Both the position numbers and the translations under genes were made by a program. Shown one piece after another: positions 1-6,304 of a stretch of 7,891 bases of DNA. Within the stretch, counting starts at the first letter, position 1, and each line of letters opens with the position of its first letter. The notes under the pieces are model-generated. The model was not told where the DNA came from. It saw nothing but the letters and a program-made list of their open reading frames with translations, and searched no databases. This stretch comes from an uncultured Gemmatimonadales bacterium (GTDB lineage: Bacteria > Gemmatimonadota > Gemmatimonadetes > Longimicrobiales > Gaopeijiaceae): NCBI GenBank assembly GCA_937982605.1, contig CALJLC010000135.1, forward strand, positions 1-7,891, read 5' to 3'.

Positions 1-69
1 TTTGACCACGGGTGCGTCCTCGTGCGGTTGACGTCGTAACTCGCGACTCGGCCGGGTGTACCCCCGACC

Positions 70-870
70 ATGCGGATCGTCTCCCTCGCCTGCTCGAACA
101 CCGAGATCGTGTGGGCGCTCGGCTGCGGCCACCTGCTGGTGGGCGTCGACGACCACTCGGACTGGCCCGAGGAGCTCGTCGGGCCGCTGCCGAAGGTCGG
201 GCCCGACCTGGACATCGACGTCGAGCGGGTGGCGGAGCTGGAGCCGGATCTCGTGCTGGCCACGCTCACCGTACCGGGCCACGAGAAGGTGGTCGAACGG
301 CTGGAGGCGGCGGGCCTTCCCTACATCGCGCCGGAACCGGTCTCGATCGACGACGTCTATCGGGACGTCCGCGATATCGGCGCCCGCCTCGGCGCGGACG
401 AGCGGGCCGAGGAGGTCGTGGCGCAGATGCGCGCGGCGCTCCACGCACCCGAAGCGGTCGACGCGGACGCGCCGACGATCCTGATCCAGTGGTGGCCCAA
501 GCCCGTCATCACGCCCGGCCGGCTCTCGTGGGCGACCGACGTCGTGCGCGCGGCCGGCGGTCGGGCGCTGCTCGGCCACGAGGAGCACAAGAGCCGGCCG
601 ATGACCGACGACGAGGTGGCCGAGCTCGATCCCGACGCGGTCGTGCTGTCGTGGTGCGGGGTGCATCCGGACAAGTATCGGCCGGACGTCGTGCTCGGGA
701 ACGAGCGCTGGCAGGCGCTCGACTTCGTGCGCCTCGAGCGGGTCTTCTGCATCGGCGAGCCGTATCTCGGCCGGCCGGGTCCGAGACTCGTCGACGGTGT
801 CCGTGCCATGCGCGACGTCGTGCGGGCGGTGCGCGGCGAGGCGGTGGTCGACGGCGGGCCGTCGCGCTAG
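70..870 (+). CDS. BtuF-like cobalamin/metal-binding receptor-fold protein without signal peptide
   Basis: A 266-residue protein of the helical-backbone metal-receptor superfamily (periplasmic-binding fold of BtuF/FecB type). It opens directly in the first beta strand (RIVSLACSNTEIVWALG, residues 2-18). It then shows the family pattern of receptor strand, 'VAELEPDLVLA' (54-64), 'WWPKPVITPGRLSW' (141-154), 'AELDPDAVVLSWCG' (184-197) and the closing 'GRPGPRLVDGV' (234-244). BtuF relatives capture vitamin B12 or corrinoids for an ABC importer. Here there is no signal peptide, lipobox or transmembrane segment, so the protein should be cytoplasmic, and no importer genes lie beside it. The ATG at 70 is the first start after an in-frame TAA at 37-39. 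No Shine-Dalgarno sequence is visible before it. The fold assignment is fairly secure. The ligand is inferred from the family only; haem, siderophore or another metal complex is possible. Confidence 0.82.
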   Translation: MRIVSLACSNTEIVWALGCGHLLVGVDDHSDWPEELVGPLPKVGPDLDIDVERVAELEPDLVLATLTVPGHEKVVERLEAAGLPYIAPEPVSIDDVYRDVRDIGARLGADERAEEVVAQMRAALHAPEAVDADAPTILIQWWPKPVITPGRLSWATDVVRAAGGRALLGHEEHKSRPMTDDEVAELDPDAVVLSWCGVHPDKYRPDVVLGNERWQALDFVRLERVFCIGEPYLGRPGPRLVDGVRAMRDVVRAVRGEAVVDGGPSR

Positions 871-975
871 CTCTGGGAGCCGCTTCGAAGCGACGCCTCG
901 ACCGGCGCCCGCCGGCCCGTCGCCCGACTGGCGGCCCGTACCCTGCGCGCGTAGCCTGAGCGGCGCCGCGACCCC

Positions 976-980
976 GGAGG
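976..980 (+). promoter_or_regulatory. Shine-Dalgarno site GGAGG for the class V aminotransferase
   Basis: GGAGG sits 4 bases before the ATG at 985 and 19 bases before the alternative in-frame ATG at 1000. This favours 985 as the start, although the Tat motif would be kept with either. Confidence 0.6.
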
Positions 981-984
981 GATC

Positions 985-2265
985 ATGAACCGCTCGTCGA
1001 TGGACCGCCGCACCTTCGCCCGTCTCTTCGCCGTCGGAGGCTCCGCCGCGCTCCTCGGCCATCCGCGCTTCGCCGACGCGCGGCCCGCCCCGCTCCCCGG
1101 CGAGGCGCTTCGACCCGGTGCGGTCGACTGGGCCGCCGTGCGGGCACAGTTCCTGATGCCCGACGAGGTGAGCGTCCTCAACGCGGCCAACCTCTGCCCC
1201 GCCCCGCGGCCCGTGCTCGAGGCGGTGACCGAGTCGACCCGGCGCCTCGACGCCGAACCCTTCCCGACGTACCGGAGCGAGATCGGATCGGCCAAGGAGG
1301 ACACCCGGGACAAGCTGGCGGCATTCCTGCGCGTGAGCCCCGAGGAGATCCTCATCACGCGCAACACCAGCGAGGCGAACAACTGGGTGTCGACCGGGCT
1401 CGACCTCGGACCCGGCGACGAGGTCGTGATCTTCTCCGACAACCACCCGAGCAACAACACGGCGTGGAAGCGGAAGGCCGAGCGGTTCGGCTACACCGTG
1501 GTCGAGGTGCCGCACGTCGATCCGCACCCCGGCCCCGAGTACTACCTGGAGGCGTTCGAGGGGGCGATGACGCCGCGGACCCGTGTGCTCGCCTTCATGC
1601 AGCACACGAACACCTCCGGCGACGTCTTCCCGGCTCGGGAGCTGTGCGCGGCGGCCCGGGAGCGGGGCGTGCTGACGCTCGTCGACGGCGCGCAGTCGTT
1701 CGGCCTCATGGACGTCGACCTCTCCGACTGGGATCCCGACTTCTTCTCGGGCAGCGCGCACAAGTGGCCGTGCGGCCCCAAGGAGTGCGGCGTGCTCTTC
1801 GTGAACCGGCGGGTGCACGACCGCTTCAGCCCGTCGATCTACAGCGCGTACTCCGGCTCCCGCGGGATCTCGCGCACCCACGAAGGGCTCGGCCAGCGCG
1901 ACACCCCCGCCCTGCGCGCCTTCGGCGTGCAGATCGACTACCTCACCGCGATCGGGATGAGCGAGATCGAGGCTCGGAGCCGCGCGCTGGCGACGATGTT
2001 CGTCGAGGAGCTCGGCGCGCTGGACGACGTGCACGTCTGGACGCCCGCGCAGGAGGAGCGGCGCGGCGCGGTCGTGACATTCCGGCCCGGCTCGCTCGAC
2101 CCGCGCACCGTGCTCGCGGCGCTCGAGGAGGACGGCATCGTGGCGGCGTCGCGGGGCGGCTCGGACCGGCCGGGCATCCGCTTCTCGCCGCACTTCTACA
2201 ACGACGAGCGCGATGTCGAGCGGGGCGTGGCGGCGATCCGGCGGTATCTGAGCACCGGGCTCTGA
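985..2265 (+). CDS. Tat-exported class V aminotransferase (isopenicillin N epimerase-like PLP enzyme)
   Basis: A 426-residue fold-type I PLP enzyme of the class V aminotransferase / cysteine-desulfurase-like family. The N terminus is a twin-arginine signal: DRRTFARLF at 7-15, a hydrophobic stretch AVGGSAALLG (16-25), and possible cleavage near residues 30-33. The catalytic domain shows the phosphate-binding TRNTSEANN (125-133), a likely ring-stacking His207 in MQHTNTSGD, Asp234 in VDGAQ (pairs with the pyridine nitrogen in the family), and the PLP-binding Lys260 in SGSAHKWPCGPKECG. A C-terminal GIRFSPHFYN (397-406) carries Arg399, the expected substrate-carboxylate anchor. All key residues are present, so it should be active. 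The substrate is unknown: the family includes epimerases, desulfurases, lyases and aminotransferases. Tat export is consistent with an enzyme folded around its cofactor before translocation, giving a periplasmic location. It lies 114 bases after the BtuF-like gene; shared function is not shown. Confidence 0.9.
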   Translation: MNRSSMDRRTFARLFAVGGSAALLGHPRFADARPAPLPGEALRPGAVDWAAVRAQFLMPDEVSVLNAANLCPAPRPVLEAVTESTRRLDAEPFPTYRSEIGSAKEDTRDKLAAFLRVSPEEILITRNTSEANNWVSTGLDLGPGDEVVIFSDNHPSNNTAWKRKAERFGYTVVEVPHVDPHPGPEYYLEAFEGAMTPRTRVLAFMQHTNTSGDVFPARELCAAARERGVLTLVDGAQSFGLMDVDLSDWDPDFFSGSAHKWPCGPKECGVLFVNRRVHDRFSPSIYSAYSGSRGISRTHEGLGQRDTPALRAFGVQIDYLTAIGMSEIEARSRALATMFVEELGALDDVHVWTPAQEERRGAVVTFRPGSLDPRTVLAALEEDGIVAASRGGSDRPGIRFSPHFYNDERDVERGVAAIRRYLSTGL

Positions 2266-2327
2266 CGAGGGCCCCGCGCGTGCCGATGTAGCGCGTCGAC
2301 GCCCTCTTCCACGTCCTGGCCCTCCCC

Positions 2328-2356
2328 TTGACGCGACCTGTCCCACACTCTATTCA
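2328..2356 (+). promoter_or_regulatory. Candidate sigma70-type promoter of the efflux operon
   Basis: A TTGACG -35 element (2328-2333, five of six consensus bases) is separated by exactly 17 bases from TATTCA (2351-2356), a weaker -10 with three of six matches. Transcription would start around 2362-2365, at or just before the ATG at 2366. The region is noticeably AT-richer than its surroundings. This is the only good promoter candidate in the window, and it sits ahead of the first gene of the six-gene efflux unit. Confidence 0.5.
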
Positions 2357-2371
2357 TACACACGTATGAAT
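2352..2371. promoter_or_regulatory. Inverted-repeat operator, probably for the adjacent TetR regulator
   Basis: A perfect 8-base inverted repeat: ATTCATAC (2352-2359), spacer ACAC (2360-2363), then GTATGAAT (2364-2371). Its 20-base length and two-fold symmetry suit a TetR-family dimer. It covers most of the candidate -10, the predicted transcription start and the ATG (2366-2368) of the TetR gene. Bound repressor would therefore block RNA polymerase. I see no second copy in the window, which fits a single self-regulated operon. That the neighbouring TetR protein binds here is inferred from position. Confidence 0.65.
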
Positions 2372-3025
2372 GAATCCACGGAGCTTCCGACCGCGGCCGG
2401 CCCCGACGACGACGCCGGCACCGCGACCCGTGCCGCCCTCCTCGACGCGGGGCTCGCGGCATTCGCGCGCAACGGCTTCGACGGCGCCTCGGTCCGGATG
2501 ATCACGTCCCGGGCGGGCGTGAACCTCGGCGCGATCACCTACCACTTCGGCTCCAAGCGCGCCCTCTACGAGGCGGTCCTCGACGGGGAGCTGCGTCCCC
2601 TCCTCAGCCGGGTCCGGGCCGCGTCGACCTCGGGCGGCACGGCGCTCGACCGCATCGTCGGGATCGTCGAGGCGTACTTCGAGCACCTCGCGCTCCATCC
2701 GGAGCTCCCGCGGCTGCTCCTGCAGGAGGTGGCCGCCGGCAGGGAGCCACCCGCCGTCGTGCGGGAGATCTTCGGCGAGGTCAAGGAGACGATCGCCGGT
2801 CTCCAGCGCCAGGGCGTCGCCGAGGGCTCGGTGCGGCCGGGTCACCCCGTGCTCACCGCGCTGAGCGTCGTATCCCAGCCGGTCTACCTCTCGCTGGTCG
2901 CCCCGATGCTCCGCTCCCTGGCCGGGATCGACCTCTCCGAGCCCGAGACCCGACGGGTCGCGATCGCCCACGTGACCGACTTCGTCCGCCGAGGGCTCCA
3001 ACCCACCGAAGGCTTCGAAGCATGA
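2366..3025 (+). CDS. TetR/AcrR-family transcriptional regulator (CecR/YbiH-like position)
   Basis: A 219-residue TetR-family repressor and first gene of the efflux operon. After an acidic, probably disordered leader (1-19) comes the DNA-binding domain: helix TRAALLDAGLAAFARNGFDGASV (21-43), then the helix-turn-helix MITSRAGVNLGAITYHFGSKRALYEAVL (45-72) with the hallmark YHFGSK. The C-terminal ligand/dimer domain (about 90-210) is all-helical and of normal length. ATG 2366 is the only ATG, GTG or TTG in this frame ahead of the DNA-binding domain, and no Shine-Dalgarno sequence precedes it. That fits leaderless translation from the promoter just upstream. The operator overlaps the start codon, pointing to autorepression relieved by a pump substrate. 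The stop overlaps the next start as ATGA. In E. coli the TetR protein CecR sits at the ybhGFSR exporter, a similar arrangement. The inducer is unknown. Confidence 0.92.
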   Translation: MNESTELPTAAGPDDDAGTATRAALLDAGLAAFARNGFDGASVRMITSRAGVNLGAITYHFGSKRALYEAVLDGELRPLLSRVRAASTSGGTALDRIVGIVEAYFEHLALHPELPRLLLQEVAAGREPPAVVREIFGEVKETIAGLQRQGVAEGSVRPGHPVLTALSVVSQPVYLSLVAPMLRSLAGIDLSEPETRRVAIAHVTDFVRRGLQPTEGFEA

Positions 3026-4347
3026 ACGGACCCTCGACGCTGAAGGTCGCCGCGGTGGCGGGCGCCCTGCTGGCGCAGGTCGCGCCGCTGCACGGCCAGT
3101 CGCTCCCGCTCGCCGCCGCCGTGGATTCGGCGCTCGCCACGCACCCCGCCCTCGCCCGGGCCGACGCGTACGAGGCGAGCGCCGCCGAGGCCGCCGCGGC
3201 CACGCGCGGTCGCCGCTGGCCGAGCCTCACGCTCCAGTCGGCGCTCACGCGGTTCCAGGAGCCGATGCTCGCGACCCCGATCCACGCCTTCGATCCGAAC
3301 CTCCTGCCCGACTTCGACGAGACGCTCTGGCAGAGTCAGCTCATGGCCCGCTACACACTTCTCGATTGGGGGGCGCGCGGCGGCACCGAGCAGGCCGCCG
3401 ACGCCGCCGTCGGGGCCGCCGAAGCCGGCACGCGGGCGACGGCCGCCGAGGTCATCGAGCGGGTCGCCACCGCGCACCTCGGGGTGATCTCCGCGCGCGC
3501 GGTCGACGCCGCCGCCGAGGCCCGCATCGCCGCGCTCCGCGAAGAGGTGGACCGCTCCGAGCGCGGACTGGCGGAAGGGACCGTCGCCGAGGTCGAAGTG
3601 CTGCGCGCCTCGGTCGTGCTGCAGGACGCCGAGGCGACCCGAACGACGACCGCCGGCGCGGTACTGCTGGCCGAGCGGACGCTCGCACGGCTGATCGGCT
3701 CCACGGCCGAGCGAATCGCGGCGGCCGATCTGGGCGATGTCGGCGCGCTGCGTCTCGACACCACCGTGCCACCCGCGGCGCCGGCGAACCCGACGCTCGA
3801 TCAGGCCGCTCGGCGGCTGGACGCCGCGCGCGCGCGCTCGGCCGCGGAGCGGGCACCACGCTGGCCGCGCGTCGACGTCGGCGCCGGAGTGAATCAGTTC
3901 GGTACGCTCGATCTGGCTCCGATTTTCGAATGGCAGGCGGGCATCTCGCTCTCGTGGGAGCTCTTCTCCGGCGGGGCGCGCGCGGCCGGGATCCGCCGCG
4001 CCGAAGCCGACGTCCGCACGGCCGAGAGCGAGCTCGAGGCAGTCGAGCTCGAGGTCGAGACGGTCACCGATGCCGCCCGGACGTCGATCGAGTCCGCCGA
4101 CGCCCGAGTGGACGCGCTCACGGCATCCGTGGGGCAGTGGGAGGAGCTCGTCCGTATCGAGCGGCTGGCGCTCGAGGCGGGGGCCGGCACGCAGCGCGAT
4201 CTGCTCGACGCCGAGGCCGGTCTCTTCCAGGCCCGAGCCGGGCTCGTCGACGCGACCGCCGAGGCATTCCTCGCTCGCGTCCGGCTCGCGGCCGCCGAGG
4301 GACGCCTCGATCGGAACTGGATCTCGCAGAGGAGTGGAGGCTCGTGA
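3022..4347 (+). CDS. TolC-family outer-membrane efflux channel
   Basis: A 441-residue outer-membrane factor. Residues 1-26 look like a Sec signal peptide (hydrophobic VAAVAGALLAQVA, likely cleavage near HGQ). The mature part has the two-fold internal repeat of the TolC family. YTLLDWGARGG (111-121) is matched by WELFSGGARAA (312-322), each a beta strand leading into long helices. GLAEGTVAEVEVLRA (182-196) is matched by ALEAGAGTQRDLLDAEAGL (383-401). The length is typical. As a trimer it would form the outer-membrane barrel and periplasmic tunnel that receives substrate from the YbhG-like adaptor encoded next. The start overlaps the TetR stop by ATGA, with a weak GAAGG 9 bases upstream; the stop overlaps the next gene by one base. 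E. coli ybhGFSR lacks its own channel gene, so this operon is more self-contained. Confidence 0.92.
   Translation: MNGPSTLKVAAVAGALLAQVAPLHGQSLPLAAAVDSALATHPALARADAYEASAAEAAAATRGRRWPSLTLQSALTRFQEPMLATPIHAFDPNLLPDFDETLWQSQLMARYTLLDWGARGGTEQAADAAVGAAEAGTRATAAEVIERVATAHLGVISARAVDAAAEARIAALREEVDRSERGLAEGTVAEVEVLRASVVLQDAEATRTTTAGAVLLAERTLARLIGSTAERIAAADLGDVGALRLDTTVPPAAPANPTLDQAARRLDAARARSAAERAPRWPRVDVGAGVNQFGTLDLAPIFEWQAGISLSWELFSGGARAAGIRRAEADVRTAESELEAVELEVETVTDAARTSIESADARVDALTASVGQWEELVRIERLALEAGAGTQRDLLDAEAGLFQARAGLVDATAEAFLARVRLAAAEGRLDRNWISQRSGGS
4336..4340 (+). promoter_or_regulatory. Shine-Dalgarno site GGAGG for the membrane fusion protein
   Basis: GGAGG, inside the end of the channel gene, lies 6 bases before ATG 4347 but only 3 before GTG 4344. 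The spacing favours ATG 4347, which overlaps the preceding stop by one base (TGATG). Confidence 0.6.
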
Positions 4348-5342
4348 TGGACAAGCGCATTCGAATCGCCGTCGCCCTGCTCGTCGTGGGCGCGGCTGGA
4401 ACGTGGTGGACGCTGCGCAGCGGCGGGGCGGCCGCCAACGCGCTCTTCGCCTCCGGAACCGTGGAGGCCACCGACGCCGACCTGGGCTTCCTGCGTCCCG
4501 GGCGGATCGACGCCGTCGACGTCGCCGAGGGGACGCGCGTCGCTCCGGGGGCCCGCCTCGCCCGGCTCGACGCGCGCGAGCTCGAGGCCCAGGTGGACGC
4601 CGCCCGCGCCGCGCTGGCCGCGGCCGAGGCGCGACTCGCCGAGCTGAACGCCGGCAGTCGGGCTCAGGAGCTCGCCGCCGCCCGGGCCGCGGTCGACGCC
4701 GCCACCCAGCGGGTCGCCGAAGCCGAGCGCGACGCGTCGCGCGCGAACACGCTCTTCGAAGGCGGGGCGATCTCACGACAGGCGATGCAGCGGGCCGCCA
4801 CGATGCTCGACCTGGCCCGCGCCGACCTCGAGCAGGCCGAGCAGCGGCTCGCGCTCCTGCGCGAGGGGCCGCGCGCGGAGACGATCGCCGCCCAGCGGAG
4901 CGTCGTCGAGCAGGCTCGCGCCCAGCTCGCGCTCGCCGAGGCCACGTACGGGTACGCGGTGATCGAAGCGCCCTTCGCCGGCGTGGTCACCACCCGCCAC
5001 CGCGAGCCGGGCGAGGCCGTGGCGGCCGGCACGCCGGTGGTGACGCTCCTCGACCCGGACGACCGCTGGGTGCGCATCTACGTCCGCGAAGACGCGATCG
5101 GGCGGGTCCGGCTCGGCGCGAACGCCGAGATCCGCTCCGACACCTATCCCGAGCGGGTCTACGCCGGGGAGGTCGTCTTCATCGGCACCGAGGCGGAGTT
5201 CACGCCCCGCAACGTCCAGACGACCGAGGAGCGCACGAAGCTCGTCTACCCGGTGAAGGTCCGCATCACGGGCGATCCCGAGCTGGAGCTCAAGCCGGGG
5301 GTGCCCGCGGACGTCACCATCCTGGAGGGCCGGCCGGGATGA
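4347..5342 (+). CDS. HlyD/YbhG-type periplasmic membrane fusion protein
   Basis: A 331-residue adaptor, almost exactly the length of E. coli YbhG. Domains in order: an N-terminal signal-anchor segment (RIAVALLVVGAAGTWW, 6-21); the first lipoyl half (about 35-76, with GTVEATDADLGFLRPGRI and EGTRVAPGARLARLD); a long alpha-helical coiled-coil hairpin (about 77-200, rich in Ala, Glu and Arg heptads); the second lipoyl half (YAVIEAPFAGVVTTRHREPGE, 203-223); and a beta-barrel/membrane-proximal part (about 238-328). The segment TPRNVQTTEERTKLVYPVKV (286-305) is a strong hallmark of the YbhG/YhiI type. It would bridge the inner-membrane ABC-2 permease to the TolC-like channel. The coiled coil is long enough to dock on a TolC tunnel. 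It overlaps genes on both sides (TGATG upstream, ATGA downstream), implying coupled translation. Confidence 0.92.
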   Translation: MDKRIRIAVALLVVGAAGTWWTLRSGGAAANALFASGTVEATDADLGFLRPGRIDAVDVAEGTRVAPGARLARLDARELEAQVDAARAALAAAEARLAELNAGSRAQELAAARAAVDAATQRVAEAERDASRANTLFEGGAISRQAMQRAATMLDLARADLEQAEQRLALLREGPRAETIAAQRSVVEQARAQLALAEATYGYAVIEAPFAGVVTTRHREPGEAVAAGTPVVTLLDPDDRWVRIYVREDAIGRVRLGANAEIRSDTYPERVYAGEVVFIGTEAEFTPRNVQTTEERTKLVYPVKVRITGDPELELKPGVPADVTILEGRPG

Positions 5343-6304
5343 ACGCGCTCACGGGACGCGCACCCGCCGGAGGAGCCGGCGCGCCACCCGGGTCCGCCCC
5401 TGCGATCGACGTGCGCGGCCTGTCCCGCTCCTTCGGAGGCCACACCGCCGTCGACGCCCTCACGCTCGCGGTCGAGGAAGGCGAGCTCTTCGGGATCGTC
5501 GGACCGGACGGGGCCGGCAAGACCACGACGCTTCGCATGCTCGCGGGCGTGTTGCGCCCCACGGCGGGCACGGCGCTCGTGGCCGGCGTGGACGTCGCGG
5601 CCGACCCCGAGGGCGTGAAGCCGCACATCGCGTACATGTCGCAGCGCTTCGGTCTGTACGAGGACCTCACGGTGCGCGAGAACCTCGACTTCTACGCCGA
5701 CCTGTACGGGGTGCCACGCGCCACACGCCCGGAGCGCCTCGAGCGCCTCTACGCCTTCAGCCGGCTCGGCGAGTTCACCGAGCGCCTGGCCGGGCAGCTG
5801 TCGGGCGGCATGAAGCAGAAGCTTTCGCTGTCCTGCGCGCTGATCCACAAGCCCGACATCCTGCTCCTCGACGAGCCCACCTTCGGCGTCGACCCGATCT
5901 CGCGCCGGGAGCTCTGGCTGATCCTGCACGAGATGGTCGCCGAGGGGATCACGATCGTGGTGAGCACGTCGTACCTGGACGAGGCCGAGCGCTGCGACCG
6001 GGTCGTGCTCCTCAACGAGGGGCGGCGGCTCGCGCTCGACACCCCCACCGCCCTCCGCCGCTCGCTGCCGGGCCGGATGCTCGCGATCCAGGCCGACCGG
6101 CCACGGCCGGCGCGGGACGTCCTGCGCGACGCCCCCTTCGTGCGCAGCGCCTACCTCTTCGGAGACGCGCTGCACGTGCTCCTCGACGACGGGACGTCGG
6201 ACGACGACGCGCTCGAGCCGCTCCGCTCGGCGGGTGTCACGGTCCGGGAGTGGGAGACGACCGATCCGTCGCTCGAGGACGTCTTCATGGGGCTGGTGGG
6301 ATGA
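5339..6304 (+). CDS. ABC-2 exporter ATPase 1 (equivalent to the N-terminal half of YbhF)
   Basis: A 321-residue ABC ATPase. The motifs are Walker A GPDGAGKTT (55-63), Q-loop Gln102 in YMSQRFGLYEDLTVREN, signature LSGGMKQ (154-160), Walker B ILLLDEP (174-180) with catalytic Glu179, and D-loop GVDP. The switch position reads STSYLDEAE: Ser211 replaces the usual His. GPDGAGKTT and STSYLDEAE match, from memory, the N-terminal half of E. coli YbhF, so this is a conserved feature and not damage. A C-terminal extension (about 245-321) ends in TTDPSLEDVFMGLVG, as usual for ABC-2 exporter ATPases. GGAGGG lies 9 bases before the ATG. It overlaps its neighbours by ATGA at both ends. It probably heterodimerises with the next product to power the permease. 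The transported substrate is unknown; YbhF-type pumps are linked to drugs and some cations. Confidence 0.93.
   Translation: MNALTGRAPAGGAGAPPGSAPAIDVRGLSRSFGGHTAVDALTLAVEEGELFGIVGPDGAGKTTTLRMLAGVLRPTAGTALVAGVDVAADPEGVKPHIAYMSQRFGLYEDLTVRENLDFYADLYGVPRATRPERLERLYAFSRLGEFTERLAGQLSGGMKQKLSLSCALIHKPDILLLDEPTFGVDPISRRELWLILHEMVAEGITIVVSTSYLDEAERCDRVVLLNEGRRLALDTPTALRRSLPGRMLAIQADRPRPARDVLRDAPFVRSAYLFGDALHVLLDDGTSDDDALEPLRSAGVTVREWETTDPSLEDVFMGLVG

Noticed and set aside
1..39. Possible tail of an upstream gene (12 codons ending at TAA 37-39)
   Set aside because: Too short to recognise; any frame could show it by chance. It remains possible that an upstream gene ends here and shares an operon with the BtuF-like gene.
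28..69. TTGACG at 28-33 as the -35 of a promoter for the BtuF-like gene
   Set aside because: No acceptable -10 lies 16-18 bases downstream; that stretch is G/C only.
70..96. SLAC near the N terminus of the BtuF-like protein as a lipobox
   Set aside because: Only seven residues precede the Cys, with no basic and hydrophobic leader. The position corresponds to SLAPSNTE in relatives, so it is part of the fold.
881..915. Palindromes CGCTTCGAAGCG (881-892) and CCGGCG-CC-CGCCGG (902-915) as a terminator between the first two genes
   Set aside because: Stems are short, no T-run follows, and such palindromes are common in sequence this GC-rich.
12..959. A 315-codon frame on the plus strand overlapping the BtuF-like gene
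   Set aside because: Arg/Gly/Ala-rich translation without motifs; the overlapping frame at 70-870 has clear family patterns.
2266..2327. A terminator after the aminotransferase gene
   Set aside because: Only 4-base GGGC/GCCC pairings can be formed and no T-run follows; no supportable hairpin seen.
4344..4346. GTG 4344 as the start of the membrane fusion protein
   Set aside because: Only 3 bases from the GGAGG site, whereas the ATG immediately after it has a 6-base spacing. Cannot be fully excluded, and the difference is one residue.
2884..4776. A 630-codon open frame on the minus strand
   Set aside because: It is antisense to three well-supported genes, its translation is dominated by Arg, Gly, Pro and Ala with no domain pattern, and long antisense frames are expected at this GC content.
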